DNA of 64,000 nt from Bacteroidota bacterium (GCA_016706595.1 JADJJH010000003.1:434001-498000); one strand, 5' to 3'. Counted from the first letter of the stretch, positions 17,317-24,957 are shown. Made by a program: numbers and translations. The notes: generated from the sequence alone by a model not told the origin.

Positions 17317-17991
17317 TTATTTGGGTTTGGAAGTAATAATTTTCATCATGGGTTCATATTCCCAAAACTCTAATTCACTTTTTAATACTGTGATTAAATT
17401 CGTATTATATAGAAGTTGGTAGGCAGTTCCTACTTGTGCAAAGGCAGACTGTGTAGGTATTTCAATGAATACTGCTTTAATAGCTTCTTCATCCGTTCCG
17501 GGTATAAAACCATAACTTTTATCAAAGGCTGATTTTAATCTTCTTGCCCATGTTTCATATTGCTTAGAGTAATTGACAACTTTTGAATTTTTATTTTCGG
17601 CTTTGCCATTGATGATAGAAACCATTTCATTGTATTCAGAAATACTCAACTCACTTTGCATATCAGTCATTAAACTTTTGTTGTATAATCGTTGATAGGA
17701 TTTAGCAACATCATTGAAGGTTTGCTTTGAGGGAATTGAAATTAATGTAGTTCGCAATGCTTGTTCATCAGCTCCCCACCAACCATCATTATCAAATGCC
17801 ATTTTAATTGACTTGGCATACGAAGCAATACTTCCATCTTCTACACTATTATTCTCCTCATGCTTTTTAACTGCATCTCTAACTAATTTGCGACCAACAA
17901 AAAATGTTCCTCCAACTAACAAAATACTTCCCATCGAATAGAGTACGATTTCTCTATTAGACATTCCTTTCTTTTGTTTCGTGTTTTGCAT
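17317..17991 (-). CDS. Membrane protein with two annexin-like repeats
   Basis: A 224-residue protein with one membrane helix (~13-30) and two tandem ~70-residue helical repeats (~52-130 and ~145-222). Both repeats share the annexin pattern: AF...G..G(T/A)DE.A(I/L), then a (I)P(S/T)Q-type turn, then V..(S/A)Y..LYN..L and SEL. The second repeat has the textbook GTDEEAI. Annexin repeats bind membranes, sometimes with calcium, and are rare in bacteria. Here the protein would be tethered on one side of a membrane and could contact another. It lies 5 bp from the peptidoglycan-binding gene. Confidence 0.6.
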   Translation of the reverse strand: MQNTKQKKGMSNREIVLYSMGSILLVGGTFFVGRKLVRDAVKKHEENNSVEDGSIASYAKSIKMAFDNDGWWGADEQALRTTLISIPSKQTFNDVAKSYQRLYNKSLMTDMQSELSISEYNEMVSIINGKAENKNSKVVNYSKQYETWARRLKSAFDKSYGFIPGTDEEAIKAVFIEIPTQSAFAQVGTAYQLLYNTNLITVLKSELEFWEYEPMMKIITSKPK

Positions 17992-18036
17992 TTCCTTGTT
18001 TTAATTATTGTATTCATTAGCACCTTAGCACATTGA

Positions 18037-18219
18037 TTAAACTCCTAAAGCTCTTTTTGCTAATGCTGTTTTTATTGGGTCATTCATAACCACATGAGCC
18101 AGCTTGCTGAGTTCCTTTTGGTTTAGTTTTTTCAGCAAGTCGCATATCGCTCGCATCTTGGCTACCGCTTCTTCTTTGGAATTGGCTTCCACTTGCACTT
18201 CGTAATTGTATTTATTCAT
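18037..18219 (-). CDS. Small helical protein of unknown function
   Basis: A 60-residue protein: a short beta-like start (YNYEVQVEANSKEEAVAKM) followed by two amphipathic helices. It has no membrane segment, no cysteines and a near-neutral charge. Spacing to the genes on either side is short and it has no own promoter in sight, so it is part of the virion-like operon. Function not recognised; a small scaffold or DNA-associated protein is possible. Confidence 0.6.
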   Translation of the reverse strand: MNKYNYEVQVEANSKEEAVAKMRAICDLLKKLNQKELSKLAHVVMNDPIKTALAKRALGV

Positions 18220-18242
18220 TTCGTTATTTATTTTGAGCTTGT

Positions 18243-18998
18243 TTATAATTCTTTTTCTGAAAAGGTTGCGTTTGGTTCAGGTTGTTCTACCTGCATTTGT
18301 CTTTCTTGCTGTTTGAGTAAAATGTATTCTTGTTGAATGCGTAGTTCTTCTTCTTTGTTTTGTCGTTGCATATCACCTGCTAAGGTTTCTCCAAGTAGTG
18401 GGATATTATTTAGCACCTGTGGATTACGTTTGATGAATTCTCCACCTTTGGCAAGTAGAGCTAAAATCAAATCATGGTTGCGGTTCTTAGAGGTTTCAGC
18501 AAGGGTTAGAATTTCTACTTGCCTTTGCAAGCCTTCTATTTGCTTTTCCAACAACTCCACATAATCTTTATTTTCTTCTAACTCTTCTTCTATTTCTATA
18601 ATGCGTTTTCTATAATCCACCACATCACGTTCCCTCAAGGCTTGTTTTACCTTGTCTTCCAATAATTCAGGAATGTCATTGAGCGAAGGGAGTAGTGTTG
18701 GAACTGGTGCAATATCTTCTTTAAAAACATGTGTGAATGAATCGTACTTATGTGATGTGCCTTGATACAACATGAATTTTATTTCTTCGGTATCTTCTGA
18801 AATATTTTGCTCGTAGCAATCAAAATGTGATAAGTCCGTTGTCTTGCCTACCATTTGTAAACCATCCACTTTGATTTCATAAAAGCGTGGTTTGCCTGCA
18901 TCTTTTAATTGTTGTAAACTTTGTTTGATGAGTTCAATTTGGTCAGGGTTGTACCGTTCTACTTTTCTAATGCTCCCTGAAACTGTTTGTATTGCCAT
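18243..18998 (-). CDS. Coiled-coil structural protein
   Basis: I start it at the ATG at 18996-18998 (252 residues) instead of 42 codons further up, because the longer form would run deep into the preceding gene. Residues ~1-110 are mixed alpha/beta and acidic. Residues ~125-165 form a heptad-rich coiled coil (ELEENKDYVELLEKQIEGLQ region), and the end is Gln/Glu-rich. No enzymatic motif is visible. It overlaps the preceding ORF by 32 bases. Likely an assembly or particle protein; not recognised as a known family. Confidence 0.6.
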   Translation of the reverse strand: MAIQTVSGSIRKVERYNPDQIELIKQSLQQLKDAGKPRFYEIKVDGLQMVGKTTDLSHFDCYEQNISEDTEEIKFMLYQGTSHKYDSFTHVFKEDIAPVPTLLPSLNDIPELLEDKVKQALRERDVVDYRKRIIEIEEELEENKDYVELLEKQIEGLQRQVEILTLAETSKNRNHDLILALLAKGGEFIKRNPQVLNNIPLLGETLAGDMQRQNKEEELRIQQEYILLKQQERQMQVEQPEPNATFSEKEL

Positions 18999-19311
18999 GC
19001 GTTTTATTTTTTTCTGTGAATTGGATAAATGGAATGTGGTTGAAATTGCTTGATAAATTTTCGATGAGTAATTCGCCTCTATGTTCATACACTTGCTCAT
19101 TGGTTTCATTAGAGCCAAAGTCAAACAAACCTGTGTCGCTCTCCACTCTTACATCATCTATCAAGTCGGTTAATAGATAAATATCTGTACCTGCTTTGAT
19201 GCTTATTTTTTCATTGGGCTGTAAAGCCAAATGCCGAAAGTGCAGACTTAGATTTTGAACTTGCGTGTATTCTTTAATCCGTTGCTTGATATATTCTTGA
19301 ATGAATAACAT
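18967..19311 (-). CDS. Small beta-rich protein
   Basis: Started at the ATG at 19311, just after the stop of the preceding gene, giving 114 residues. An upstream start would overlap that gene by 77 bases. After an N-terminal helix (~1-20) the protein is predicted by eye to be beta-rich, with short strands separated by Asp/Gly turns. There are no cysteines, no membrane segment and no known motif. With its two upstream neighbours it forms a run of small beta proteins, the part of the operon where capsid genes would be expected. Confidence 0.55.
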   Translation of the reverse strand: MLFIQEYIKQRIKEYTQVQNLSLHFRHLALQPNEKISIKAGTDIYLLTDLIDDVRVESDTGLFDFGSNETNEQVYEHRGELLIENLSSNFNHIPFIQFTEKNKTHGNTNSFREH

Positions 19312-19315
19312 AGTT

Positions 19316-19783
19316 CTAATCGTTGAGTTGGACATGAAGGCAAATGGTAATAGAATAATGAATGGCTTGATTAAGGGTTGCTCCAATTGCATCTTTAATA
19401 AAACCTTTGATGCGTGTGGATGTAGGAAAAATAGTTAGCACTTCTTTTTCATGTTTGGCTTGAAATTCAAATGGCAAATTCATATCCATATTCTCTGTGA
19501 AAAAATCAAGATTGTCTATTGGTTTCAAACTATCCTTAATGCTAACTGCATAAAACCATGTTTGTTGTTTTGCACCTTGTAAGCGTATATCGGCTATTTT
19601 AAATTGCGTAGTAAAGTCGGCATCATATTGTAAGGAAGGATTAACAACAACCGCATCCGTTATTCGCACACTACATTCTATGCCTGTAAGCTGGTTTGTA
19701 TTTTCAGGAATGCGAAGTTCAAAATGTTTGATTTCGCCTATGCTGTTGATGCTAACCACTTCCGTTACAATTTGAGTTTTCAT
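19316..19783 (-). CDS. Beta-rich protein, minor capsid candidate
   Basis: A 155-residue protein made almost entirely of alternating strand patterns (for example HFELRIPEN, FKIADIRLQGA, YSITICLHVQL at the end), with a single short helix near 130-140. No signal peptide, membrane segment or catalytic motif is visible. A compact all-beta protein ending in a hydrophobic strand beside a similar neighbour fits a single jelly-roll coat or penton protein. This is inference from pattern and position only. Confidence 0.5.
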   Translation of the reverse strand: MKTQIVTEVVSINSIGEIKHFELRIPENTNQLTGIECSVRITDAVVVNPSLQYDADFTTQFKIADIRLQGAKQQTWFYAVSIKDSLKPIDNLDFFTENMDMNLPFEFQAKHEKEVLTIFPTSTRIKGFIKDAIGATLNQAIHYSITICLHVQLND

Positions 19784-19794
19784 TTCTATTTTTT

Positions 19795-20175
19795 TTAAAT
19801 GGTTTCTATTTCACATTCAACATAGATGCTAACACGATAGATTGAGAAATAGCTACGTCCATCATCGGTATCTGTATATTCCATTTTCAATAGTCTGTTT
19901 CCTGTGGCGGTATTGTTGATTTTATAAAAGCGTTCATTGGGAGATACATTCATTCCTGATAACAATAATTTGCTTTCATATTTTTCAGGTACGATTTCTT
20001 CATTATTGATTTCGATTTTTTGACTGCCTCTGTGATACAATAAATCCTCTCTATCCGAAGTGAGCATCAAGCCAGTAATGCGTGTTACATTTTTATCCAA
20101 CTCAAATTGCTCCTTTACTGTTTGCTTGGCTTCGCTAACTATAATGTCAAAGCGTTTTTTAATTATTTGTTTCAT
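19795..20175 (-). CDS. Beta-rich protein with IVPE motif, capsid candidate
   Basis: A 126-residue protein: a basic N-terminal helix (~1-25), then strands throughout. It contains IEINNEEIVPE, which resembles LKCNKKQIVPE in the next upstream protein (20265-20981). Both stretches precede a strand-loop-strand ending in a YKI/YKL turn. It ends in a long hydrophobic strand (YFSIYRVSIYVECE). The shared motif suggests that the two proteins have related folds, as in viruses with paired jelly-roll coat proteins. No known family is recognised. Confidence 0.5.
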   Translation of the reverse strand: MKQIIKKRFDIIVSEAKQTVKEQFELDKNVTRITGLMLTSDREDLLYHRGSQKIEINNEEIVPEKYESKLLLSGMNVSPNERFYKINNTATGNRLLKMEYTDTDDGRSYFSIYRVSIYVECEIETI

Positions 20176-20264
20176 TTTATTTGTGTGTTTGCGATTTTAA
20201 ATGTGTTCTGATGAAAGATGTCAAGCTGTATTCCTGACATCTAACATCGAACATCTGACATCAA

Positions 20265-20981
20265 TTAAGGAGTGGTTATTGTGCCATGCAAACCTGCATA
20301 GATGTATGTGTTTTCAGGTATGCCATCCATTGTACCTAATTCGATAACCATTTCTATCAACATATCATCATGGATTAATCGAGGGTTGGCTAATTTGTAA
20401 TAACCGACCGGTATATTGTGTTGGTTATCTGTTTTGAAAATCAAATTGGGTGTTTCCGGTACGATTTGCTTTTTATTGCATTTGAGTGAAAATTCTCCAT
20501 TGGCAATAGCAGGGTATGCTTCAATATGTTCAAACTTAGTGGCAATGATTTTATCCTTTGCGTTCGATGCAGATACACCGACCAACAACACAATACCACT
20601 TACTAAAATAGACTGGTTCTTAGGTAGCTTCGCATTGGAGATATTACGAAGTCCTGTTTCCTTGTCGTCCTGTGTTTCAAACAATTTTACGGTCTTGCTT
20701 GTTACTGGTTTTATTGAGTAAATCACGCTATCAGCAAGTCGCAGTTCTCCTTTTGAAAGCCCTGCTTTAATATGAGCAGGTAACTCTGCAAAATGCTTTT
20801 CCATTTCGCCACGAGAACCACGACTGCTTGAGCCACCACTCACAATTTTATTCATTATTCTTTGACGCTGAATTGGGTTTACACGTTTTAATGCACCTAG
20901 TAATTCATCATCGTTTCCATCGATACCGAGTAAAGCACCTGCATTGTTATACTCTTGGATATTTTCTAATAGTCCCAACAT
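20265..20981 (-). CDS. Candidate major capsid protein (helical arm plus beta domain)
   Basis: A 238-residue protein. Residues 1-75 are helical with a basic Gly/Ser/Arg hinge (SGGSSSRGSRGEM). Residues ~85-238 are beta-rich: strands such as SILVSGIVLLVGV, FSLKCNKKQIVPE, VGYYKLANPRLI and LIEMVIELG, ending in IYAGLHGTITTP. Size, an N-terminal arm and one all-beta body fit a coat protein of a tailless virus. The sequence is too short for a standard double jelly-roll, so one jelly-roll or paired subunits is more likely. Its place in mid-operon, flanked by membrane proteins, supports this reading. It is not an HK97-type capsid by size or pattern. Confidence 0.45.
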   Translation of the reverse strand: MLGLLENIQEYNNAGALLGIDGNDDELLGALKRVNPIQRQRIMNKIVSGGSSSRGSRGEMEKHFAELPAHIKAGLSKGELRLADSVIYSIKPVTSKTVKLFETQDDKETGLRNISNAKLPKNQSILVSGIVLLVGVSASNAKDKIIATKFEHIEAYPAIANGEFSLKCNKKQIVPETPNLIFKTDNQHNIPVGYYKLANPRLIHDDMLIEMVIELGTMDGIPENTYIYAGLHGTITTP

Positions 20982-21066
20982 AATTTGTAATTTTTAAGTT
21001 TTTAAAATTTGAATTGTTTAATTGAATTGTTGTTTGTCATACTGAGCGAAGTCGAAGTATGGAATT

Positions 21067-21678
21067 TTAATAAATTGCGTCTTGGTAGTCATTTAATTCG
21101 CCCATTTCTAAAGGCGTTTCAAATTCGGTTATGCCATTGACCTGTGAGAGTTGTAAACCTTGATTTGAAATATGATTTTCAATTCGGTTTAGAATATCAA
21201 AATCATCATTTGCACCTTCCAATAAATTTTGAGGGTAGGTGAAATATTGTACTTCGCCAAAACCATCCGTTGCTTTTGTCTTACCTTGTTTCAAGGTTTT
21301 GATTTTGTCGATATACGTTTTTTCCATGAAGGATTTTTTGTAGGTATTCAAACGCTCTTTCATATCTTCCACACCATCTACCCCTTTCAGACTTTTACTT
21401 TGAAAGCCATTGGAAGCCATCATACCCATTCCAAACGAAGCGATTAAGCGGTTATCCATATAGTGTCCAACACCTGTTATAGCGATACCAATTAGGAGTG
21501 AGGGTTTGCCTATACCTGCACCAACTAAGCCACCACCAACCACACCTATTACAAGGTCTTTACCTGTTTCTATTAATGAATTTTGAACATTACTTTTTGT
21601 ATTGAGCGGTTGGGTCATGCTTTGCAGAAATTTCTTCTTCTTGGCATTGGCTTGTACTTTACTTTTTTTCTTTGCCAT
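21067..21678 (-). CDS. Membrane protein with glycine-rich helices
   Basis: A 203-residue protein with a very basic N-terminus (~1-40, Lys-rich), two or three Gly-rich hydrophobic segments (~45-62, ~66-82, ~86-98) and an acidic C-terminal half. The Gly-zipper-like hydrophobic part and the basic arm fit a protein seated in a particle membrane with its arm on the genome. Function not recognised. The gene lies 22 bp from the transglutaminase-like gene. Confidence 0.55.
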   Translation of the reverse strand: MAKKKSKVQANAKKKKFLQSMTQPLNTKSNVQNSLIETGKDLVIGVVGGGLVGAGIGKPSLLIGIAITGVGHYMDNRLIASFGMGMMASNGFQSKSLKGVDGVEDMKERLNTYKKSFMEKTYIDKIKTLKQGKTKATDGFGEVQYFTYPQNLLEGANDDFDILNRIENHISNQGLQLSQVNGITEFETPLEMGELNDYQDAIY

Positions 21679-21700
21679 TGTATTTTAATTTTTGATTGTT

Positions 21701-23338
21701 TTAAAAAAGGGATTGTTTATGTATGGTATGTTTTTTAGTGGTGGATTTTTTTGGCGTTGCTTTCTTTCGCTTACGAACACCATTCATCGGTTTGGCTCTT
21801 GAAGCTGGTTTGGGTGGTTTATGTGATGCAAAGGCTTTGTAACCAAGAACCAAAAGACTAATACCTCCCACACCAATTAAAGTCGGCTTCATCCACTTTT
21901 TATTCTTCTCCCACATGCCTTCTTTCTTACCCTCATCATCTTCCTCCGTTTTCGCATCTTTACTTTCAGGGTTTGCAGTTTTCATCATGGCTGTTGAATT
22001 ACTTTCTCCATTGGGTGTAACATTGCTTTCAGGATTTGCTGTACCTTCTTCTGTAATACTTGGAGCAACTGTTTTATTTGCATCCATACTTGTTGATGAA
22101 TTTGCTCCTTGTTCACCCCCTTCTGTGTTTTCAAAGTCTTGTGAGCCTTCTTCCTTCTTAGGGAAAATGCTACCGATTCCTTTTAATAGTCCTGCAATGG
22201 TGGAGATAACTGCTGTAGCTGTGGCAATAGCCGCACCTGTTGCAGGTTCGCCTAATTCACCAAAATCATTATCATACACATCACCCAATAGATCGCTTAA
22301 TGGTGTGTTTTCATCCATGTAATCCATACCATCAAAGCCATTTACTTCTTTGCCTTTATTCCCTTTACCCTTCAGTATAGCACTCTTTAGATTTTCAGGT
22401 TTGCCTCCACTACCATAAAAAATGCTTTCGAGTTTTGCCCTCACTTTTTTCAGTCGTTCAAACTTTGCCATATCAACACCTTTCTTTTTAGCATCTTCAT
22501 CAGATAGGTAAGCCCATTTTAATCGTTGAGCGGTTTTAAATAGATTTAACTTCATGGAAGCCAATACACCATTGCGAAGGAGTACCGTAGCGGGATTGGC
22601 TTTATTAGCCACATGAGCAACTTTTTTTAATATGTTGCCAACTTTACTCTTTCCTTTGGGTTGATAGCTACTCTTTGCTTTGGCTTTACGTCTGCCTAAA
22701 TCGCCCATTTCAAAATCAGTATCAAAGCCGATTAAATCTTGTACATCCACATTGTCGGCTCCGGCAAATAGTGTGGTTTCATCTTCTATTCCATTGAGAT
22801 ATTGTAAGTCCATTTTGGTATCTTGTTTTTGAGAGTATGGTTCTTCGTAATTGAATTTTTCTACAACGCAGTCTATCGTAATATGTTTGCCATTAGGTAA
22901 GGGAACTATTGGATAGATGTGTTGGTAATGAGGTTTGAAGTATTTTGTGATTCTTAATACATGAGGGATATGCAGGTTGGTAAGTATGCTTGAAATAAAA
23001 GTGGTATAACAGTCGCAGTCCACACCTTGTTTTCTGTCTCGCCACACTCTTGCTGGACTTCGTACTTGTTCCTTACCATCTTCATCTTTTTGGTAGGCTA
23101 TGTGCTGATACACGAATTGCCAAACGTTTTCACACGTTTCATTGATATTGTTTCCTTTTAAATGTTGCGCTAATTGCGAAGTATGGTGTAATGTTTCCTT
23201 CACTACTTTTGGAATGAGTTCAAGTGTATGGCTTACTTCGGCATTGCTTCTAATCGTTTTGTTTTCACCACTTGCAGTTGGAAAAAAGTGATTAAAGTTT
23301 TCGCCACTTTGTAATTTTCGTTGGTATCGTGCTTCCAT
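21701..23338 (-). CDS. Transglutaminase-like protease/cross-linker fused to a basic membrane-anchored region
   Basis: A 545-residue protein. Residues ~70-165 form a transglutaminase-like fold with a Cys-His-Asp triad: Cys108 (GVDCDCYTTF), His140 (QHIYPIV), Asp156 (TIDCV). A basic helical part (~205-330) follows, then an Ala/Gly/Ile hydrophobic stretch (~365-385), an acidic Asn/Glu-rich linker, and a membrane helix (~484-503) with a strongly basic tail. In a virion it could cut or cross-link protein or peptidoglycan stem peptides at entry or assembly. It overlaps the neighbouring gene by one base. Confidence 0.65.
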   Translation of the reverse strand: MEARYQRKLQSGENFNHFFPTASGENKTIRSNAEVSHTLELIPKVVKETLHHTSQLAQHLKGNNINETCENVWQFVYQHIAYQKDEDGKEQVRSPARVWRDRKQGVDCDCYTTFISSILTNLHIPHVLRITKYFKPHYQHIYPIVPLPNGKHITIDCVVEKFNYEEPYSQKQDTKMDLQYLNGIEDETTLFAGADNVDVQDLIGFDTDFEMGDLGRRKAKAKSSYQPKGKSKVGNILKKVAHVANKANPATVLLRNGVLASMKLNLFKTAQRLKWAYLSDEDAKKKGVDMAKFERLKKVRAKLESIFYGSGGKPENLKSAILKGKGNKGKEVNGFDGMDYMDENTPLSDLLGDVYDNDFGELGEPATGAAIATATAVISTIAGLLKGIGSIFPKKEEGSQDFENTEGGEQGANSSTSMDANKTVAPSITEEGTANPESNVTPNGESNSTAMMKTANPESKDAKTEEDDEGKKEGMWEKNKKWMKPTLIGVGGISLLVLGYKAFASHKPPKPASRAKPMNGVRKRKKATPKKSTTKKHTIHKQSLF

Positions 23339-23826
23339 TACTTGCTTCCTTTTTTAAGTGTGATTACATCATTCTTTTCAAAGGGTATTTTATTCCATCC
23401 CAAATCAATAGTGGTAATTGTTGTTGCTATTAATTTTATCTCGCTACCTTTTAGTAAGGCTTGATACATTTTGTATGCACTTGATAAAATACCGAGCAAG
23501 GGGATTTGAATCATTATTCCATTGATAACTGCTTCTCCGTATGCAGGTAGGTTAATGTCTTTGTCTATGGCTTGTGATGAACCGAGTGTAGAGCCTTCAT
23601 GTACTAATTTGATAAATGGATATTTTATTTTGAATGAGCCACCATCAGGGTTTTTCAAACGCACATCCATTTTGATAGCTATACCTGCCAAATTGATTTT
23701 ATGTATCATAGCACTTGGTATAACTTCAAGATGTGCAGAGGTTAGCGACAACTTTTTTGCATACACATACGTTGCTAATGCTGTTGCACCAATGCCTACA
23801 CCGACTAATAATTTATTCACGCTCAT
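23338..23826 (-). CDS. LEA14/WHy-like membrane-anchored protein
   Basis: A 162-residue protein with an N-terminal membrane helix (~5-23) and a beta-sandwich of the LEA_2/WHy type: VRLKNPDGGSFKIKYPFIKL, then LGSSQAI and NLPAYGEAVING. Such domains occur in stress proteins and type VI/IV secretion parts and act as rigid beta modules. Here it is the second gene of the virion-like operon and likely a particle membrane protein. Start confirmed by the 6-bp spacing from the upstream stop. Confidence 0.6.
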   Translation of the reverse strand: MSVNKLLVGVGIGATALATYVYAKKLSLTSAHLEVIPSAMIHKINLAGIAIKMDVRLKNPDGGSFKIKYPFIKLVHEGSTLGSSQAIDKDINLPAYGEAVINGIMIQIPLLGILSSAYKMYQALLKGSEIKLIATTITTIDLGWNKIPFEKNDVITLKKGSK

Positions 23827-23832
23827 TGGTTT

Positions 23833-24012
23833 TTACTTTTTTATTTTGTTCGATAAATAATCGCTTGCTAATCGGAATGTCATCCAAATTGCACCACCGA
23901 TAACTGCTTTGAGCGCATAGTCGGTTAATCCATTAAAATCAAAATTGGCAAGGAGTATTGCACCTGTGAGGAACATATTTGAGCCACTATCTATTGGAGT
24001 TTGAGGTTTCAT
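23833..24012 (-). CDS. Small membrane protein, first gene of the virion-like operon
   Basis: A 59-residue protein starting at the ATG at 24012 (MKPQTPIDSGSN). It has one clear hydrophobic stretch (~14-23) and a second weaker one (~33-45), with a basic end (SNKIKK). It starts 27 bp after the -7 promoter element and ends 6 bp before the next start, which supports it as a real gene. Its topology resembles the small membrane proteins of internal-membrane viruses. No family recognised. Confidence 0.65.
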   Translation of the reverse strand: MKPQTPIDSGSNMFLTGAILLANFDFNGLTDYALKAVIGGAIWMTFRLASDYLSNKIKK

Positions 24013-24038
24013 TGTTTGTTGTTTTTATTTGTGAGAGG

Positions 24039-24126
24039 GCAAAGATGCTATGATGAGAAAGTGTACTTACCTACATTACTTATTGTAAGATTAAAGTCGG
24101 AATGAAAGGGCATCAAGTGGTATCAA
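24039..24126 (-). promoter_or_regulatory. Promoter/operator region of the virion-like operon (copy 1 of a duplicated 88-bp unit)
   Basis: Read on the minus strand it holds two TTGAT half-sites 10 bp apart (TTGATACC, TTGATGCC), a CTTTAATC block, the 14-mer AATGTAGGTAAGTA and, 25 bp further on, a -7 element ending in TTTGC at 24039. The region at 46987-47074 has the same blocks with the same spacing. It starts 12 bp after the HTH gene stop and drives the 59-residue protein and the genes after it. The repeated half-sites are likely binding sites for the adjacent HTH proteins. Confidence 0.75.
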
Positions 24127-24138
24127 AAGGAAAAGAAA

Positions 24139-24402
24139 CTATGCCTTTTCTGAAAATTTATCGAAGTCAAAAAACTTCGGTGTACCAAGTTTTTTAAAAA
24201 TGATTTCCACTTGCAGAATGGTAAACAGGTAGGTGTTTCTCATGCCTATTTCTTCGGCAAAAGGCATAAGCCATGAGCGCATGGTTTTGTAACTCACGCC
24301 ATACACCATCATCAAATCTCTGACCGAACATGGTCTTGCTGTTATGCTTCCATTGGTATTAATCAATGGGTTTGTCAAAGCGGTACTTCTTGGTCGTCCC
24401 AT
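24139..24402 (-). CDS. Small HTH DNA-binding protein
   Basis: An 87-residue protein with a helix-turn-helix region (~25-55, SVRDLMMVYGVSYKTMRSWL), then a wing-like part and a second helix (TILQVEIIFKKLGTP). It aligns by pattern with the 73-residue protein at 46761-46982: K-D/E-L, S..T..(R/S)WL.P, ..I, then (T/S)I.QV..IF..LG.P. Both genes lie immediately upstream of the duplicated 88-bp control region. It is probably the switch protein of the virion-like operon. A 2-bp gap separates it from the upstream gene. Confidence 0.7.
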   Translation of the reverse strand: MGRPRSTALTNPLINTNGSITARPCSVRDLMMVYGVSYKTMRSWLMPFAEEIGMRNTYLFTILQVEIIFKKLGTPKFFDFDKFSEKA

Positions 24403-24404
24403 AA

Positions 24405-24923
24405 TTAATTATTGTAGTTGAAGTTTAAAATAGTATTGTTGTATGCTTGTAAAATGTCGGTGGTGTTGTAGTGCATGATAGCTTTCTTGCCATTTTGATA
24501 TTGTTCCTTTGTTGGCTCTAACACATACTGCCAATAGGCTTCTGCCATTACTCTTAATTCAAAACGATGAACAGGTATGAGTGTTCTCTCATGCACCATA
24601 TTCAAATACCAGTCCTTCGTTCCACAAAAACCAAATTCATAAAATGGACTTAACCACTTCAAGGGATGAGGTACAAATCGGTTTGGATTTTGCTGCAAAT
24701 ACTGATACGCCATTTGTACACGCTCACAGAATGAAACAAATCGTCTGTTCACGTTGATAGCTTTTTGTAAATGTTTTTCAATAAGGTCTTGGGCTAATTC
24801 AATTTCGCTTTCATTGAATTCTTGATTACTCCAAAGTAATGTGTGGCATAAATTCCAACCTGCTTTTGCAAGGTCATTTACATTTGGATTTCTTTTGTTG
24901 GGGTTGCTTTTTTTCGTTTGCAT
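24405..24923 (-). CDS. Unknown protein upstream of the HTH regulator
   Basis: A 172-residue, mostly helical protein, Trp/Tyr-rich, with a basic N-terminus (KKSNPNKRNPN). No membrane segment, metal motif or enzyme signature is visible. It is co-transcribed with the HTH protein and has its own promoter with an inverted-repeat operator. In phages this position is held by early regulators or replication initiators, but nothing in the sequence identifies either. Confidence 0.6.
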   Translation of the reverse strand: MQTKKSNPNKRNPNVNDLAKAGWNLCHTLLWSNQEFNESEIELAQDLIEKHLQKAINVNRRFVSFCERVQMAYQYLQQNPNRFVPHPLKWLSPFYEFGFCGTKDWYLNMVHERTLIPVHRFELRVMAEAYWQYVLEPTKEQYQNGKKAIMHYNTTDILQAYNNTILNFNYNN

Positions 24924-24957
24924 CTCTATTATTTTTTAATTGTTTATTATTGAGAGT

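Noticed and set aside
7039..24923. Conjugative element (ICE)
   Set aside because: No relaxase, T4SS (VirB/Tra) or coupling ATPase is visible; the membrane proteins are too small and of a different pattern.
7039..24923. Tailed prophage
   Set aside because: No terminase, portal, HK97 capsid, tape measure or tail sheath/tube pattern; the operon is too short for a full tailed phage.
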